Below are positions 51,556 through 60,246 of a stretch of 64,000 nucleotides of DNA, piece after piece. Within the stretch, counting starts at the first letter, position 1, and each line of letters starts with the position of its first letter. The position numbers and the translations under genes are program-made. This stretch comes from Candidatus Paceibacterota bacterium (GTDB lineage: Bacteria; Verrucomicrobiota; Verrucomicrobiia; Limisphaerales; UBA8199), in assembly GCA_035452965.1 (NCBI GenBank), contig DAOTCE010000005.1, positions 235,523 to 299,522 of the forward strand. Reading direction: 5' to 3'. Below the pieces are notes generated by a model. That model ran no database searches, was not told the DNA's origin, and saw only the letters and a list, made by a program, of their open reading frames with translations.

Positions 51556-52842
51556 TCATTGCCGGTCTTTGATGGGCGTGTAGTGGCTGAGCGCGGGGCC
51601 GGTGTAGATCTGGCGCGGCCGATAGATGCGCGTGGGGGCGTCCATGACTTCCTTGTAATTGGCAATCCAGCCCGGCATACGCCCGATGGCAAACATCACC
51701 GTGAACATCTCGAGCGGAATCCCTATGGCCCGCATGATAATGCCACTGTAGAAGTCCACATTCGGATAGAGCTTGCGCTCGATGAAGTAGGAATCGCGCA
51801 GCGCGGCCTCCTCCAGGTGTTTGGCGATATCCAGCAGGGGATCGCTGATGTGGAGCTTGGCCAGGACGTCGTCGCAGGCCTTCTTGATGATCTTGGCCCG
51901 CGGGTCGTAGTGCTTGTAGACCCGGTGGCCAAAGCCCATCAGCCGCTTGCCGCTTTGCTTGTCCTTGGCTGCCGCGATGAACCTGGAGCCGTCGTCGCCC
52001 GAGGTGTGAATTTCCTGGAGCATCTCGAGCACGGCCTGGTTGGCGCCGCCATGCAAGGGGCCCCAGAGGGCGCAGACGCCGGCGGCCGCGCTGGCGAACA
52101 GGTTGGCGCGGCTGGAAGCCACCATGCGCACCGTGGCGGTCGAGCAATTCTGCTCGTGGTCGGCGTGCAGCAGGAAGATCAGATCCAGCGCCTTAACTAC
52201 CTCCGGCTTCAGATCGTAATCCTTGTTGGGGTGGGAGTACATCATGTGCAGGAAGTTCGCCGTGTACTTGAGTTCGGGCTTCGGGTAAATGGCGGGCAGC
52301 CCGCGCGATTTCCGGTAGGCATACGCCGCGATCGTTCGCACCTTGGACAGCAACCGCGCCGCCTGGACAATGAAGTTGTTTCGCAGTTGGTCCGTCAGCA
52401 ACTCGGGATGGAAACAACTGGCGGCGTTGATCATCGCCGACAGAATCGCCATCGGGTGGGCGTGGGCCGGGAAGCCTTCGAAGTGGTGCTTCATGGCTTC
52501 GTCCAACATTTCGTTATCGGTCAGCAGATCGGAGAAGCGTCGCAGTTCGGCGCTGGTTGGGAGCTTGCCCATGATGATCAGGTGGGCGACCTCGATGAAG
52601 GTGGAGTGCTCCGCCAGTTCCTCGATGGGAATGCCGCGGTAGCGCAGAATCCCCTGTTCGCCGTCAATGAAGGTGATCTGGCTTTGGCAGGAGCCGGTGT
52701 TGCCGTAGCCATCGTCCAGCGTGATGTAGCCGGTTCGATCGCGCAGGGCTGAAATGTCCACGGCGTGCTCTTGTTCCGTTCCTGCGATTATGGGGAGTTG
52801 GCAGCTCTTCCCATCCAGTTTCAGTTCTGCGATTTTGTCCAT
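51556..52842 (-). CDS. gltA: Citrate synthase (type II)
   Basis: A 428-residue condensing enzyme of the TCA cycle. The catalytic residues are visible: His in LWGPLHGGANQA (about 268), His in MGFGHRVYKHYDPR (about 308) and Asp in NVDFYSGII (about 365). The N-terminal domain with YITLDDGYGNTGSCQS marks the hexameric, NADH-sensitive Gram-negative type. The ATG at 52842 is preferred to another two codons upstream at 52848. gltA-sucC-sucD form one minus-strand operon. Confidence 0.97.
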   Translation of the reverse strand: MDKIAELKLDGKSCQLPIIAGTEQEHAVDISALRDRTGYITLDDGYGNTGSCQSQITFIDGEQGILRYRGIPIEELAEHSTFIEVAHLIIMGKLPTSAELRRFSDLLTDNEMLDEAMKHHFEGFPAHAHPMAILSAMINAASCFHPELLTDQLRNNFIVQAARLLSKVRTIAAYAYRKSRGLPAIYPKPELKYTANFLHMMYSHPNKDYDLKPEVVKALDLIFLLHADHEQNCSTATVRMVASSRANLFASAAAGVCALWGPLHGGANQAVLEMLQEIHTSGDDGSRFIAAAKDKQSGKRLMGFGHRVYKHYDPRAKIIKKACDDVLAKLHISDPLLDIAKHLEEAALRDSYFIERKLYPNVDFYSGIIMRAIGIPLEMFTVMFAIGRMPGWIANYKEVMDAPTRIYRPRQIYTGPALSHYTPIKDRQ

Positions 52843-52935
52843 AAACAACTTTGTCTAAAGTCTCAGAGCGGCAAAAGTAATGCAGGGCGAGCCACTGGGG
52901 CAACCCTAAACGCGCGATCCGGCGCACTTTTCTAC

Positions 52936-52944
52936 AGTATAGCA
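52936..52944 (-). promoter_or_regulatory. Extended -10 promoter candidate for gltA-sucC-sucD
   Basis: On the minus strand the sequence is TGCTATACT, an extended -10 (TGn plus five of six bases of TATAAT), about 94 bases upstream of the gltA ATG. The -35 region at the right distance is weak. Judged by eye only. Confidence 0.4.
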
Positions 52945-53012
52945 CAAGAAGGCAAATTCCGTTGACGTACCCCAGGCCCCGGGAGAGAAAATGGGGCTCG
53001 TAAACTCGGCTC

Positions 53013-53276
53013 ATGAACAAGCTCAATTACGTCCTCCTCAAGCTGGTGCGCTGGAGCGGTTGGCCGCTCTTGCCCTTGATCGCGTTGTTCCTGCTGACTG
53101 GCTACATCATGGATGGCCGTTACGGCTTGAGCCGGTTGCTGGATGAGCGGTCGGCGCTCAGTATTCACCGCATGCTGCATCTGCCGCTGATCGTCCTCAT
53201 GCTGGCGCATAGCTTGGCAGCGGCGTATCTTGCCTTGCAGCGATGGGGCTGGATCAGGCCCCGCGAACAGCCGTGA
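53013..53276 (+). CDS. Small two-helix membrane protein
   Basis: An 87-residue protein with hydrophobic segments at about 16-32 and 54-74. Between and within them are three histidines (SIHRMLHLPLIVLMLAHS), spaced as in small b-type cytochrome-like subunits; haem binding is only a possibility. No family was recognised. The frame of the next gene overlaps its 3' end, and the radical SAM gene starts 60 bases on, so the two are likely co-transcribed. Confidence 0.6.
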   Translation: MNKLNYVLLKLVRWSGWPLLPLIALFLLTGYIMDGRYGLSRLLDERSALSIHRMLHLPLIVLMLAHSLAAAYLALQRWGWIRPREQP

Positions 53277-53277
53277 C

Positions 53278-53336
53278 CGCGAAATCCGACATCCGAAGCC
53301 CGAAGTCCGAAAGTAGATCGAAATCCGAAGTCCGAA
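53278..53336 (+). repeat. CCGAA-rich short repeat tract
   Basis: About 57 bp made of variants of ATCCGAAGTCCGA. The 10-mer CGAAGTCCGA occurs at 53301 and 53326 and again at 25789 inside the TPR gene. It lies directly before the radical SAM start and encodes KSDIRSPKSESRSKSEVR in the extended frame. Confidence 0.7.
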
Positions 53337-54604
53337 TGCACAGGCGGCGGGCCTTGTCACGCCGGGCGGCCATCGGGCTCGGGGCGGCGGGCGTGGCGGG
53401 CTTGGCCGGAGCGGCGTCCATGTGGGATTACTTCACGCGGTGGCGCGCGTCCGAGGCCCCGGCGGACATCTTCAAGGGCGATGCGCCGAAGGGAGAGGTA
53501 TGGGAGTTGTGGCGCAAGCGCGGCTGGGTGAGGGAGGGCTCTCACTACCTTAAGCTGGGCCGCAACGTCCAGTGCAAGGTGTGCCCGAACAACTGCCTGC
53601 TGGCACCCGGCGACCGCAGCCATTGCCGCAACAAGGTGAATTGCGACGGAAAGCTCTACACGCTGGCCTATGCCAACCCCTGCACGTTCCATGTTGATCC
53701 GGTGGAGAAGAAGCCGCTGTTTCATTTCCTGCCCGGCAGCCGGACGTTCTCGCTCGCTACCTCCGGCTGTGTGTTCCGCTGCCTGAACTGCCAGAACTGG
53801 GAGATTTCGCAGAAGAAGCCGGAGGAGACCAAAGACCCGCGTGGGGCGGAGTTGCGGATGCGACCGCCTCTGCCATCAGGGTTCTCGCTCGACCAGATGG
53901 CGCGCCTGAGCCTGTTCCCAGCCGACGCCGCTGCGGTTGCAGAGGCGCTCGACTGCCCATCGCTCTCCTACACCTATTCCGAGCCGACGGCGTTTTACGA
54001 ATATGCCGTTGACGCCTGCAAGGCGGCGCGGGAGCGCAAGCTTAGGAACATCGTGGTGAGCTGCGGCTCGATCGAGGACCGGGCGGCGCGGGACCTCTAT
54101 CAATTGGTGGATGCCGCGCACGTGGACCTGAAGGGCTTCGACGAACAGGTTTACCAGAAGCTCAACTCCGGCAGGCTGCAGCCCATTCTGAACACCCTCA
54201 AGATGCTCAAGGAACTGGGTGTCTGGTTCGAGATCATCAACCTCGTTGTGCCGACCTACACCGACGACCTGGGCTTGATCCGCCGCATGTGCGGCTGGAT
54301 CGCCAAGGAACTGGGGCCCGACCAACCGCTGCACTTCTCGCGCTTCCATCCGCAGCACAAGCTGACCTACCTCGCCCCGACGCCGGTCGAGACGCTGGTA
54401 AGGGCGCGCGACGCGGGCCGCAGCGAGGGACTGCGGTATGTTTATATCGGCAACGTGCCCGGTCTCGAAGGCGCTGAGACGACTTGGTGTCCGAACTGTA
54501 AGAAAGCTGTCGTTGAGCGTAATATTTATGCCGTCACGGCCGTCAACCTGGCCGATGGCAACTGCCGTTCCTGCGGCACCAGGATCGCGGGGGTGTGGGC
54601 ATAA
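53336..54604 (+). CDS. Radical SAM protein (AmmeMemoRadiSam/PflA-like) with Tat-like signal
   Basis: A 422-residue protein of the radical SAM superfamily, AmmeMemoRadiSam/PflA-like branch. It has the CxxxCxxC cluster SGCVFRCLNCQNWEIS (about 142-157) and a zinc-ribbon-type pair before it (CKVCPNNC about 79-86) and CPNC/CRSCG at the end. The N-terminus MHRRRALSRRAAIGLGAAG followed by a hydrophobic stretch looks like a twin-arginine signal, which would put the enzyme outside the cytoplasm. The AMMECR1 and MEMO partners are absent from the window. The ATG at 53336 was chosen; a longer frame reads through the repeat tract. Confidence 0.82.
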   Translation: MHRRRALSRRAAIGLGAAGVAGLAGAASMWDYFTRWRASEAPADIFKGDAPKGEVWELWRKRGWVREGSHYLKLGRNVQCKVCPNNCLLAPGDRSHCRNKVNCDGKLYTLAYANPCTFHVDPVEKKPLFHFLPGSRTFSLATSGCVFRCLNCQNWEISQKKPEETKDPRGAELRMRPPLPSGFSLDQMARLSLFPADAAAVAEALDCPSLSYTYSEPTAFYEYAVDACKAARERKLRNIVVSCGSIEDRAARDLYQLVDAAHVDLKGFDEQVYQKLNSGRLQPILNTLKMLKELGVWFEIINLVVPTYTDDLGLIRRMCGWIAKELGPDQPLHFSRFHPQHKLTYLAPTPVETLVRARDAGRSEGLRYVYIGNVPGLEGAETTWCPNCKKAVVERNIYAVTAVNLADGNCRSCGTRIAGVWA

Positions 54605-55060
54605 GCCGGAGTTGGGCGGGCCCAGCGAAGACTGTTGAAATCGGCGGGATTTGGAGAGACGACGGTCGCAGGGGAATGCCAGCTTCTGCCAGTGTTGTGT
54701 AACTGTCTGTCATTGAGGAACTTATGATGGAATGGCCGTCTGGTGGGCCTTTTTGGGCGATTTTGATGTAAGTGCCGCAGTGGTAATGGGATACGCCGAA
54801 TGCAGCTCGCGATGTCAAGGCTGTATCCACGGTGTGGAGACGGTGTGGATATGGCGCGTATATGGTGAGACTCCCTATTGTACCGTGATCCGATCCCCGC
54901 GCAGCGGCAAGTTGCCTCGTCTCCTGCTGGGTGCCACAGGCTGTCAGTGCTGATTGGTTGTCCGATCCGGGAGCATGGAATTGTCCGAGGCGGGGCCCGA
55001 TGGCGGAGCGGACTGCTTGCCGAACCGCATTGGGACGACGGCGCCATCGGCGAGCGCGCC
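54605..55060. other. Convergent intergenic region with the second copy of the 67-bp element
   Basis: This 456-bp gap lies between the convergent radical SAM and lnt genes. It contains the second copy of the dispersed element (54810-54876). I see no gene supported by family match; open frames here have no recognisable content. Confidence 0.5.
54810..54876 (-). repeat. 67-bp dispersed element, copy 2
   Basis: Read on the minus strand it aligns without gaps to 29642-29708, with 60 of 67 positions identical and a 29-bp identical core at 54810-54838. It shows the same 11-bp periodic layout as copy 1 but with more divergent units. Confidence 0.85.
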
Positions 55061-57022
55061 TTACGATTTGGTCGGGTTGGACGCGGGGCGGTGGGGGCGT
55101 TGGCGGCGCAGAAATCGAACGAGGAGGATTACGGCGGTCAGGGCGACACAGGTCCAACCGAAGCAATCGCCGTGGCGGTTATATGGCGTGGGTGGGGGCG
55201 ATTGGCCGGGGGAGAACAGGGGGACTTCTATCGTCAGGAAGCCGGGACCGTAGATAGTGCCTTGGGCGTCGCGGAAGACTTGTCGCAAACGGCCGTGGGA
55301 GTCCACCCAGCCGGTGAGGCCGTTGTTGGAGCAGCGGATGAGGGGGCGGCCATTCTCGACGGCGCGAAAGAGGGCAGAGGCGGCGTGCTGCCATTGGGCG
55401 GCGCTTTCGCCGAACCAACCGTTGTTGGTGAGGTTGACGAGGAAGTCGGAGTCCTCGTCGGCGGCCTCGCGGGCGGTGAGCGGAAAGGTGTCCTCGAAAC
55501 AGATCAATGGCGAGGCTTTTACGTCGGGGGTAGTGAGGGTGAAGGGGATGGGCCGGTCACCGGGGGTGAAACCGCCGCCGATGGGGGTGAACCATTTGAA
55601 GAAGGGCAGCCAGCGGACCAGGGGGATGTACTCGCCGAAGATGACAAGCTTGCGCTTGATGTAACGCGAGACGAATTCGCCATCGGGGCTGACGAGGAAG
55701 CTGGCGTTGTAGTACTCGAGGTCATCGGGATGCGCGGGTTGGGTGGGGCGGCCGAGATCGTCGGAGCCCAGGAGCAGCCAAACGCGGTGTTGGCGGACAA
55801 GGTTGGTGATGGCGGGGTAGATGTTGGTATCCCAGCGGGCGAAGCTGGGGACGCCGGCCTCGGGCCAAATGAGCAAGTCCGTGCGGTTGGTCAGGGCTTG
55901 TTCGGAAAGGCCGATAAGATCGCGGAATCGCTGCTGGTCGCGGCTGGTGTCCCAGATGAGGGTCTGTGGGATGCTGGGTTGGACCAGGGTGACCTTCAAA
56001 GTGCGGTCGGGCGCGTGGTCACGGGCGAGTTGGCGAAAACCGAAGTGCAGAACGGCAGCCACCACAATGACGGGGAGGATGATCTCGCCGGCCCAGGTAG
56101 AGCGGGTGGTAGGTCGCAGCACGAGCATCAGGCCAGCGGAGAGCAGCGAGAGCGACGACCAAACGATGAGGAACGATACGCCATGTACGCCGGTGACGGA
56201 GGCGATTTGAATCAGGGGAGTCAGTTCAAATTGAGAGGCCCCTAAGAGGTTCCAGGGAAAGCCGGTGAAGAGGCGGGTGACGATCATCTCGAGGGCGACC
56301 CAGAAGACTGCGCCGGAAATGGCCCAGAGGGTCCGGCGGGTCCAACCGCGGGCCATGACCCCTTCGCCGTGTGCCAGAGAGCGGAGGCCCAGTACCTTGG
56401 CGCTCTCTTCTGTGTGGGCAGAGGAGCGGAGTCCCTGGCCGTCCGTTGGCGCAAAGGGCCCCCTGCGCGACAGAAGCCAGACCCAGGTGGCCGGGTAGAG
56501 AGCGAGATAAGCGCTCAACGAGAGCCAGCCGGCGGCGGGGCCAAGCGGGATTGAATGCCACCGGTAGGGGATCAGGAGCAGCCAGTAGAGAGAGGCAAGG
56601 TAATAGGCCAGGCCGGCGATATAGCCGATTCGGAAGCTCTCCCAGCCGGTCTTGCCGAGGGCGGCGGCGAGCATCAGAGCGGGGGCAACCCAGGCCAGGC
56701 CGGCAAAGCAGATTTTGGGAAACGAGGCGGCCAGAAGGAGTCCTGCGAGGACTGCTATCAAGTAACGACTGCGTGGGAATGGACTGGCCCAGAATTGCTT
56801 CACCGGCTCCAGCTTGCCGATAACGGGGGGAATGGCAAGATCCGGAGTGATGGGGCGGCCGGATGGTGGAGTTTCGGCATAATGGGGTGCTGGAGTATTG
56901 GACGTAGTGGATTGGTGGGGCAGAGGGACGGGTGTTGAATTGCGGCTCGTCAAAGAGGCGATTTGTGGCGATATTGAATTGTGCCGTTTTTGAGGGCTAA
57001 AAAGGTTGTTGAAGAGGCGCAT
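55061..57022 (-). CDS. lnt: Apolipoprotein N-acyltransferase
   Basis: About 653 residues. An N-terminal membrane domain (six or more helices, about 85-355) precedes a nitrilase domain with the catalytic triad Glu in IWPEAGVPSF (about 387), Lys in YIKRKLVIFGEYIPLV (about 457) and Cys in PLICFEDTFPLT (about 506). Lnt transfers a third acyl chain to the N-terminal cysteine of lipoproteins. The first 75 residues are low complexity and atypical. Start at 57022 is uncertain; it overlaps the divergent CLC gene. A 15-residue direct repeat (GLRSSAHTEESAKVL, GLRSLAHGEGVMARG) interrupts the membrane domain near 56350-56440. Confidence 0.88.
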   Translation of the reverse strand: MRLFNNLFSPQKRHNSISPQIASLTSRNSTPVPLPHQSTTSNTPAPHYAETPPSGRPITPDLAIPPVIGKLEPVKQFWASPFPRSRYLIAVLAGLLLAASFPKICFAGLAWVAPALMLAAALGKTGWESFRIGYIAGLAYYLASLYWLLLIPYRWHSIPLGPAAGWLSLSAYLALYPATWVWLLSRRGPFAPTDGQGLRSSAHTEESAKVLGLRSLAHGEGVMARGWTRRTLWAISGAVFWVALEMIVTRLFTGFPWNLLGASQFELTPLIQIASVTGVHGVSFLIVWSSLSLLSAGLMLVLRPTTRSTWAGEIILPVIVVAAVLHFGFRQLARDHAPDRTLKVTLVQPSIPQTLIWDTSRDQQRFRDLIGLSEQALTNRTDLLIWPEAGVPSFARWDTNIYPAITNLVRQHRVWLLLGSDDLGRPTQPAHPDDLEYYNASFLVSPDGEFVSRYIKRKLVIFGEYIPLVRWLPFFKWFTPIGGGFTPGDRPIPFTLTTPDVKASPLICFEDTFPLTAREAADEDSDFLVNLTNNGWFGESAAQWQHAASALFRAVENGRPLIRCSNNGLTGWVDSHGRLRQVFRDAQGTIYGPGFLTIEVPLFSPGQSPPPTPYNRHGDCFGWTCVALTAVILLVRFLRRQRPHRPASNPTKS

Positions 57023-59173
57023 GCGTTTTTCCTGAAGCACTGGAAGCGGGCGCTGCGTATCCGGGAGCGGATGCGCTTTAGCGAGGACGCATTTCACTTG
57101 TTGCTGGCGAGCGGAGTGGGGGTGATCGGCGGCCTGGTGAACATCTGCTTCTACTACGCGACGGAGATGGTGAGGCAGATATGTCTGCGGCAGCCGGGGG
57201 AGCTGGTCGAAGTGGCGGAGCAGATGGTGCCCTGGCAGCGGGTCGTGACGCCGACGCTGGGGGGGCTGTGTGCCGGGCTGGTGCTGTATTGGGGTCTGCG
57301 AATGGCGGGGCCGCTGCGATCAAGCAACTTGCTGGAGGTGATCGTGGCGGGGGATGGCCGGCTGCCGTTGCGGAGCGGCATCGTGAAGTTCCTGTCGTCG
57401 CTGGTGACGATCGGCTCAGGGGGATCCATTGGTCGAGAGGGAGGCATCACGCAACTATCGGCGACGTTCGCCTCGAAGTGGGGCCAGTTGGCGAAGTGGC
57501 AGCCGTATCGGCTGCGGTTGCTGGTGGGGTGCGGGGCGGCGTCCGGGATTGCGGCGGCTTACAATGCGCCGATATCCGGGGCGGTGTTTGCGGCGCTGAT
57601 CGTGATGGGGAATTTCTCCATGAGCCTGTTTGCGCCGCTGGTCTGCGCATCGGTGGTGGCGACGATGGTGTCACGGAGCTTTTTTGGGATCGAGCCATGG
57701 TACACGGTCCCTGCCTTTGAGCTAAGGCGCGTAACACAACTGCCGTGGTTTGTATGCCTGGGAATCGTGGCCGGAGGAGCGGGCGCGGTGTTCCTGAAGC
57801 TGCTGAATGGCGCGCAAACGGTTTTCCAGAAACTGCCGATGCCGATTTACATTCGGTTAGCGCTGGGTGGGTTGCTGGTGGGACTGATCGCGACCCGGTT
57901 TCCCGAAGTGTGGGGCAATGGCTACGTGGCCACGAACCGGATCTTGCAGGGAGAGTATGGCGCGCCGGTGATTTTGGCGGGGGACATCGCGGGCCTGGAG
58001 TCTTTGGCTGTGAAGTTGAAGAGGCCGGCCCGGGAGAATGGCGTTTCCGCGTACGTGGCGTCGCAGCTTTCGCCGGAAACGACTGTTCGGCTGAGTGATT
58101 ACAGGGGGGGCGCGGACGAGCAGTTAGCGCGTGCGCTGGCGGCCGACCTGAACCGAATCATTCGCAGCGGTCCACTCTACGAGAAACAGCGGTTCACGAA
58201 CGCTACGCTATCCGCAAAGACGAGGCGGCTGTTGACGCAAAAGGCGCAAGGGGCGGACCTGGTCCGACTGAACCGGAAGCTGCTGCTGGATGTGTATGTG
58301 GAGGAAATTCCGCACACACACTGGCGCGAGGCAGCGGCGGCAGGATTGCTGTTGCTCGCGGGATTGGTGGTGGCAAAGCTGTTGGCGACGCTGGCGACCG
58401 TGGGATCGGGTGCCGTGGGCGGTGTGTTTACGCCGACGCTATTCCTGGGGGCGGGAGTGGGGGCGACATTTGCCTTGGCGCTGCAGCAACTGGGGGCGGG
58501 CGAGGATTTCCCGGTGGCAGCCTTCGCCGTGGTCGGGATGGGAAGCATGTTGTCTGCCACCACGCGCTCGCCGTTGCTGGCCATGATCATGGTGTTTGAA
58601 ATCTCGCTGGATTACTCGTTGATGCCGGCGTTGATGCTGGCGTGCGTAGTGTCCATGCTGGTGGCCCGGCGGCTGCATCCGGCGACCATTTACACCGAGC
58701 CGTTGCGGCGCAAGGGATTGATTGTGCCGCAGGAGGTCACGGCATCGGAAGCAGCCGCCGAACGCACCGTCGGCGATCTGATGCGGGCCCCGGTGCCGCC
58801 AGTGCGGGAAACGGCCACGCTGCGCGAAATCGCCGACCGGTTCCTGACGGGGGCCAATAACTTCCTGCCCGTAGTGGATGGGAAGAATCAATTGGTGGGT
58901 TTGGTGGCGCTCCAGGATTTGAAGGAATATCTGGTGGCGGAGGAGGAATTTCGCGGGGTGATCGCCTATGACGTTATGCGGTCACCGCCGTCGTGCGTGA
59001 CTCCCAATCAACGCCTGGTGGACATATTGCCGGTTGTGCTTACGAGCGAGCAGCGAAATATCCCAGTGGTTAGCACGCTCAAGGAAAATCGCTTGGTTGG
59101 GGCGCTGCCGCGGGCGCAAGTACTGGGGCTATTCTCAGAGGCCATTGCGGCCAGCAGCACCGCGGAGGCGTAG
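56981..59173 (+). CDS. CLC-family chloride channel/transporter with inserted domain and CBS pair
   Basis: A 730-residue protein. The CLC core has GSGGSIGREGGITQLS (gating Glu in GREG, about 146-156) and GSGAVGGVFTPTLFLGA (GxFxP selectivity, about 474-490). The C-terminal 140 residues form two CBS domains (about 600-725). Between GNGYVATNRILQ (about 312) and the VGSG helix there is an additional soluble-looking segment (about 330-447, including LARALAADLNRIIR and GADLVRLNRKLLLDVY) absent from typical CLC proteins. The GTG at 56981 may be an over-extension; an ATG at 57071 is an alternative. The 5' end overlaps lnt on the other strand. Confidence 0.85.
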   Translation: MPFLRAKKVVEEAHAFFLKHWKRALRIRERMRFSEDAFHLLLASGVGVIGGLVNICFYYATEMVRQICLRQPGELVEVAEQMVPWQRVVTPTLGGLCAGLVLYWGLRMAGPLRSSNLLEVIVAGDGRLPLRSGIVKFLSSLVTIGSGGSIGREGGITQLSATFASKWGQLAKWQPYRLRLLVGCGAASGIAAAYNAPISGAVFAALIVMGNFSMSLFAPLVCASVVATMVSRSFFGIEPWYTVPAFELRRVTQLPWFVCLGIVAGGAGAVFLKLLNGAQTVFQKLPMPIYIRLALGGLLVGLIATRFPEVWGNGYVATNRILQGEYGAPVILAGDIAGLESLAVKLKRPARENGVSAYVASQLSPETTVRLSDYRGGADEQLARALAADLNRIIRSGPLYEKQRFTNATLSAKTRRLLTQKAQGADLVRLNRKLLLDVYVEEIPHTHWREAAAAGLLLLAGLVVAKLLATLATVGSGAVGGVFTPTLFLGAGVGATFALALQQLGAGEDFPVAAFAVVGMGSMLSATTRSPLLAMIMVFEISLDYSLMPALMLACVVSMLVARRLHPATIYTEPLRRKGLIVPQEVTASEAAAERTVGDLMRAPVPPVRETATLREIADRFLTGANNFLPVVDGKNQLVGLVALQDLKEYLVAEEEFRGVIAYDVMRSPPSCVTPNQRLVDILPVVLTSEQRNIPVVSTLKENRLVGALPRAQVLGLFSEAIAASSTAEA

Positions 59174-59196
59174 CCGGGGGCACTGCGATGTGAACA

Positions 59197-60246
59197 TCAG
59201 CAGAAGTACAGGAGGAAGGCCAAGGCTTCCGCAGCGATCCAGATTAGCACTACGGCCTGCGTTGTGGTGAGACCCCGGCGGACCAGGCGGTGGGAGAGAT
59301 GGTTGGTGTCGCCTTGGTAGAATGGCTGGCCGATGCGCCAACGGAGCAGGACGACCCAAACCAGATCCATCAATGGGATGGCAAGGACCAGCAGGGGAAT
59401 CAAGACCGCCCACAGGCGCGGATGGCGCATGGTGTAGAAATGTGGCAGGATGGCAAGAACGGCCAGCAGGTAGCCGACGAGGTGACTGCCCGCGTCACCG
59501 AGAAATGCGCGAGCCCGGGGGAAATTGTAGGGCAAAAAGCCGAGCAGCGCGCCGAAAGTGAGGAAAGCGATAAGCCCCACCAGATATTGGTTGTCCGCGG
59601 CGGCGATCAAGGCGAAGTGCCAGGCGCCAATAGCGCCAAGGCCGGCACAGAGGCCGTTCATGTTGTCCATGAAGTTGAATGCGTTGATCACGGTGACAAT
59701 CCACAGGATAGTGACGGCGTAGCTAAATAGAGGACTCGGGATGAAGAGGGTAATGCGAGTGCCGCTGACAGCAACTAAGGCGGCGACGAGGAATTGGCCG
59801 GCAAATTTGGTGGCCGGGCGTAGTTCGTGTTTGTCGTCCAGCCAGCCGATCAGCAGGATGCCAAAAGCTCCCAGGAAGATGCCCGCCAGTTCGGTCGCGC
59901 GGCGGCCCAATCCATATTGGAGCAGAAAGGCAGAGTTTGGGTCCAACAGCACGAACGGAGGAGGGTTCCCCGAGGCGCTGCTGGGATTGGCAGGATTTAC
60001 GGTTGCCGCGCCTCCGGTCTTCAACCACAAAAGCGCCAGGCAAGCCAGCAGTGTTGGCAGGAGCAAACCGCTCATAACGGCCAAACCACCAGCGAGAGGG
60101 ATTGGCTGGTCGTGAATCTTGCGGTGGCCAGGGTCGTCCACCAACCCGGTGCGAAGGCACCACTTGCGCCAGAGGGGCAGGGCCACCAGGACCGTAGTGA
60201 ACGCGCCGAGGATGGCGAAGAGATAAACGTTGAAAGGGAAGCTCAC
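59197..60246 (-). CDS. Undecaprenyl-phosphate glycosyl-1-phosphate transferase (WecA/MraY family)
   Basis: A 349-residue membrane enzyme with about ten helices that moves a sugar-1-phosphate to the lipid carrier to begin polysaccharide synthesis. Family motifs are DDPGHRKIHDQPIPLAGG (about 37-54), GWLDDKHEL (Asp-Asp metal site, about 134-142), INAFNFMDNMNGLCAG (about 187-202), RAFLGDAGSHLVGY (about 245-258) and LSHRLVRRGL near 318. It overlaps the upstream GT4 gene by four bases (ATGA). Confidence 0.92.
   Translation of the reverse strand: MSFPFNVYLFAILGAFTTVLVALPLWRKWCLRTGLVDDPGHRKIHDQPIPLAGGLAVMSGLLLPTLLACLALLWLKTGGAATVNPANPSSASGNPPPFVLLDPNSAFLLQYGLGRRATELAGIFLGAFGILLIGWLDDKHELRPATKFAGQFLVAALVAVSGTRITLFIPSPLFSYAVTILWIVTVINAFNFMDNMNGLCAGLGAIGAWHFALIAAADNQYLVGLIAFLTFGALLGFLPYNFPRARAFLGDAGSHLVGYLLAVLAILPHFYTMRHPRLWAVLIPLLVLAIPLMDLVWVVLLRWRIGQPFYQGDTNHLSHRLVRRGLTTTQAVVLIWIAAEALAFLLYFC

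Noticed and set aside
51355..52752. 465-codon plus-strand frame opposite gltA
   Set aside because: Shadow frame of citrate synthase, which has all catalytic residues.
54878..56245. 455-codon plus-strand frame opposite lnt
   Set aside because: Glu/Gly/Val-rich shadow of the lnt gene; no signal or domain.
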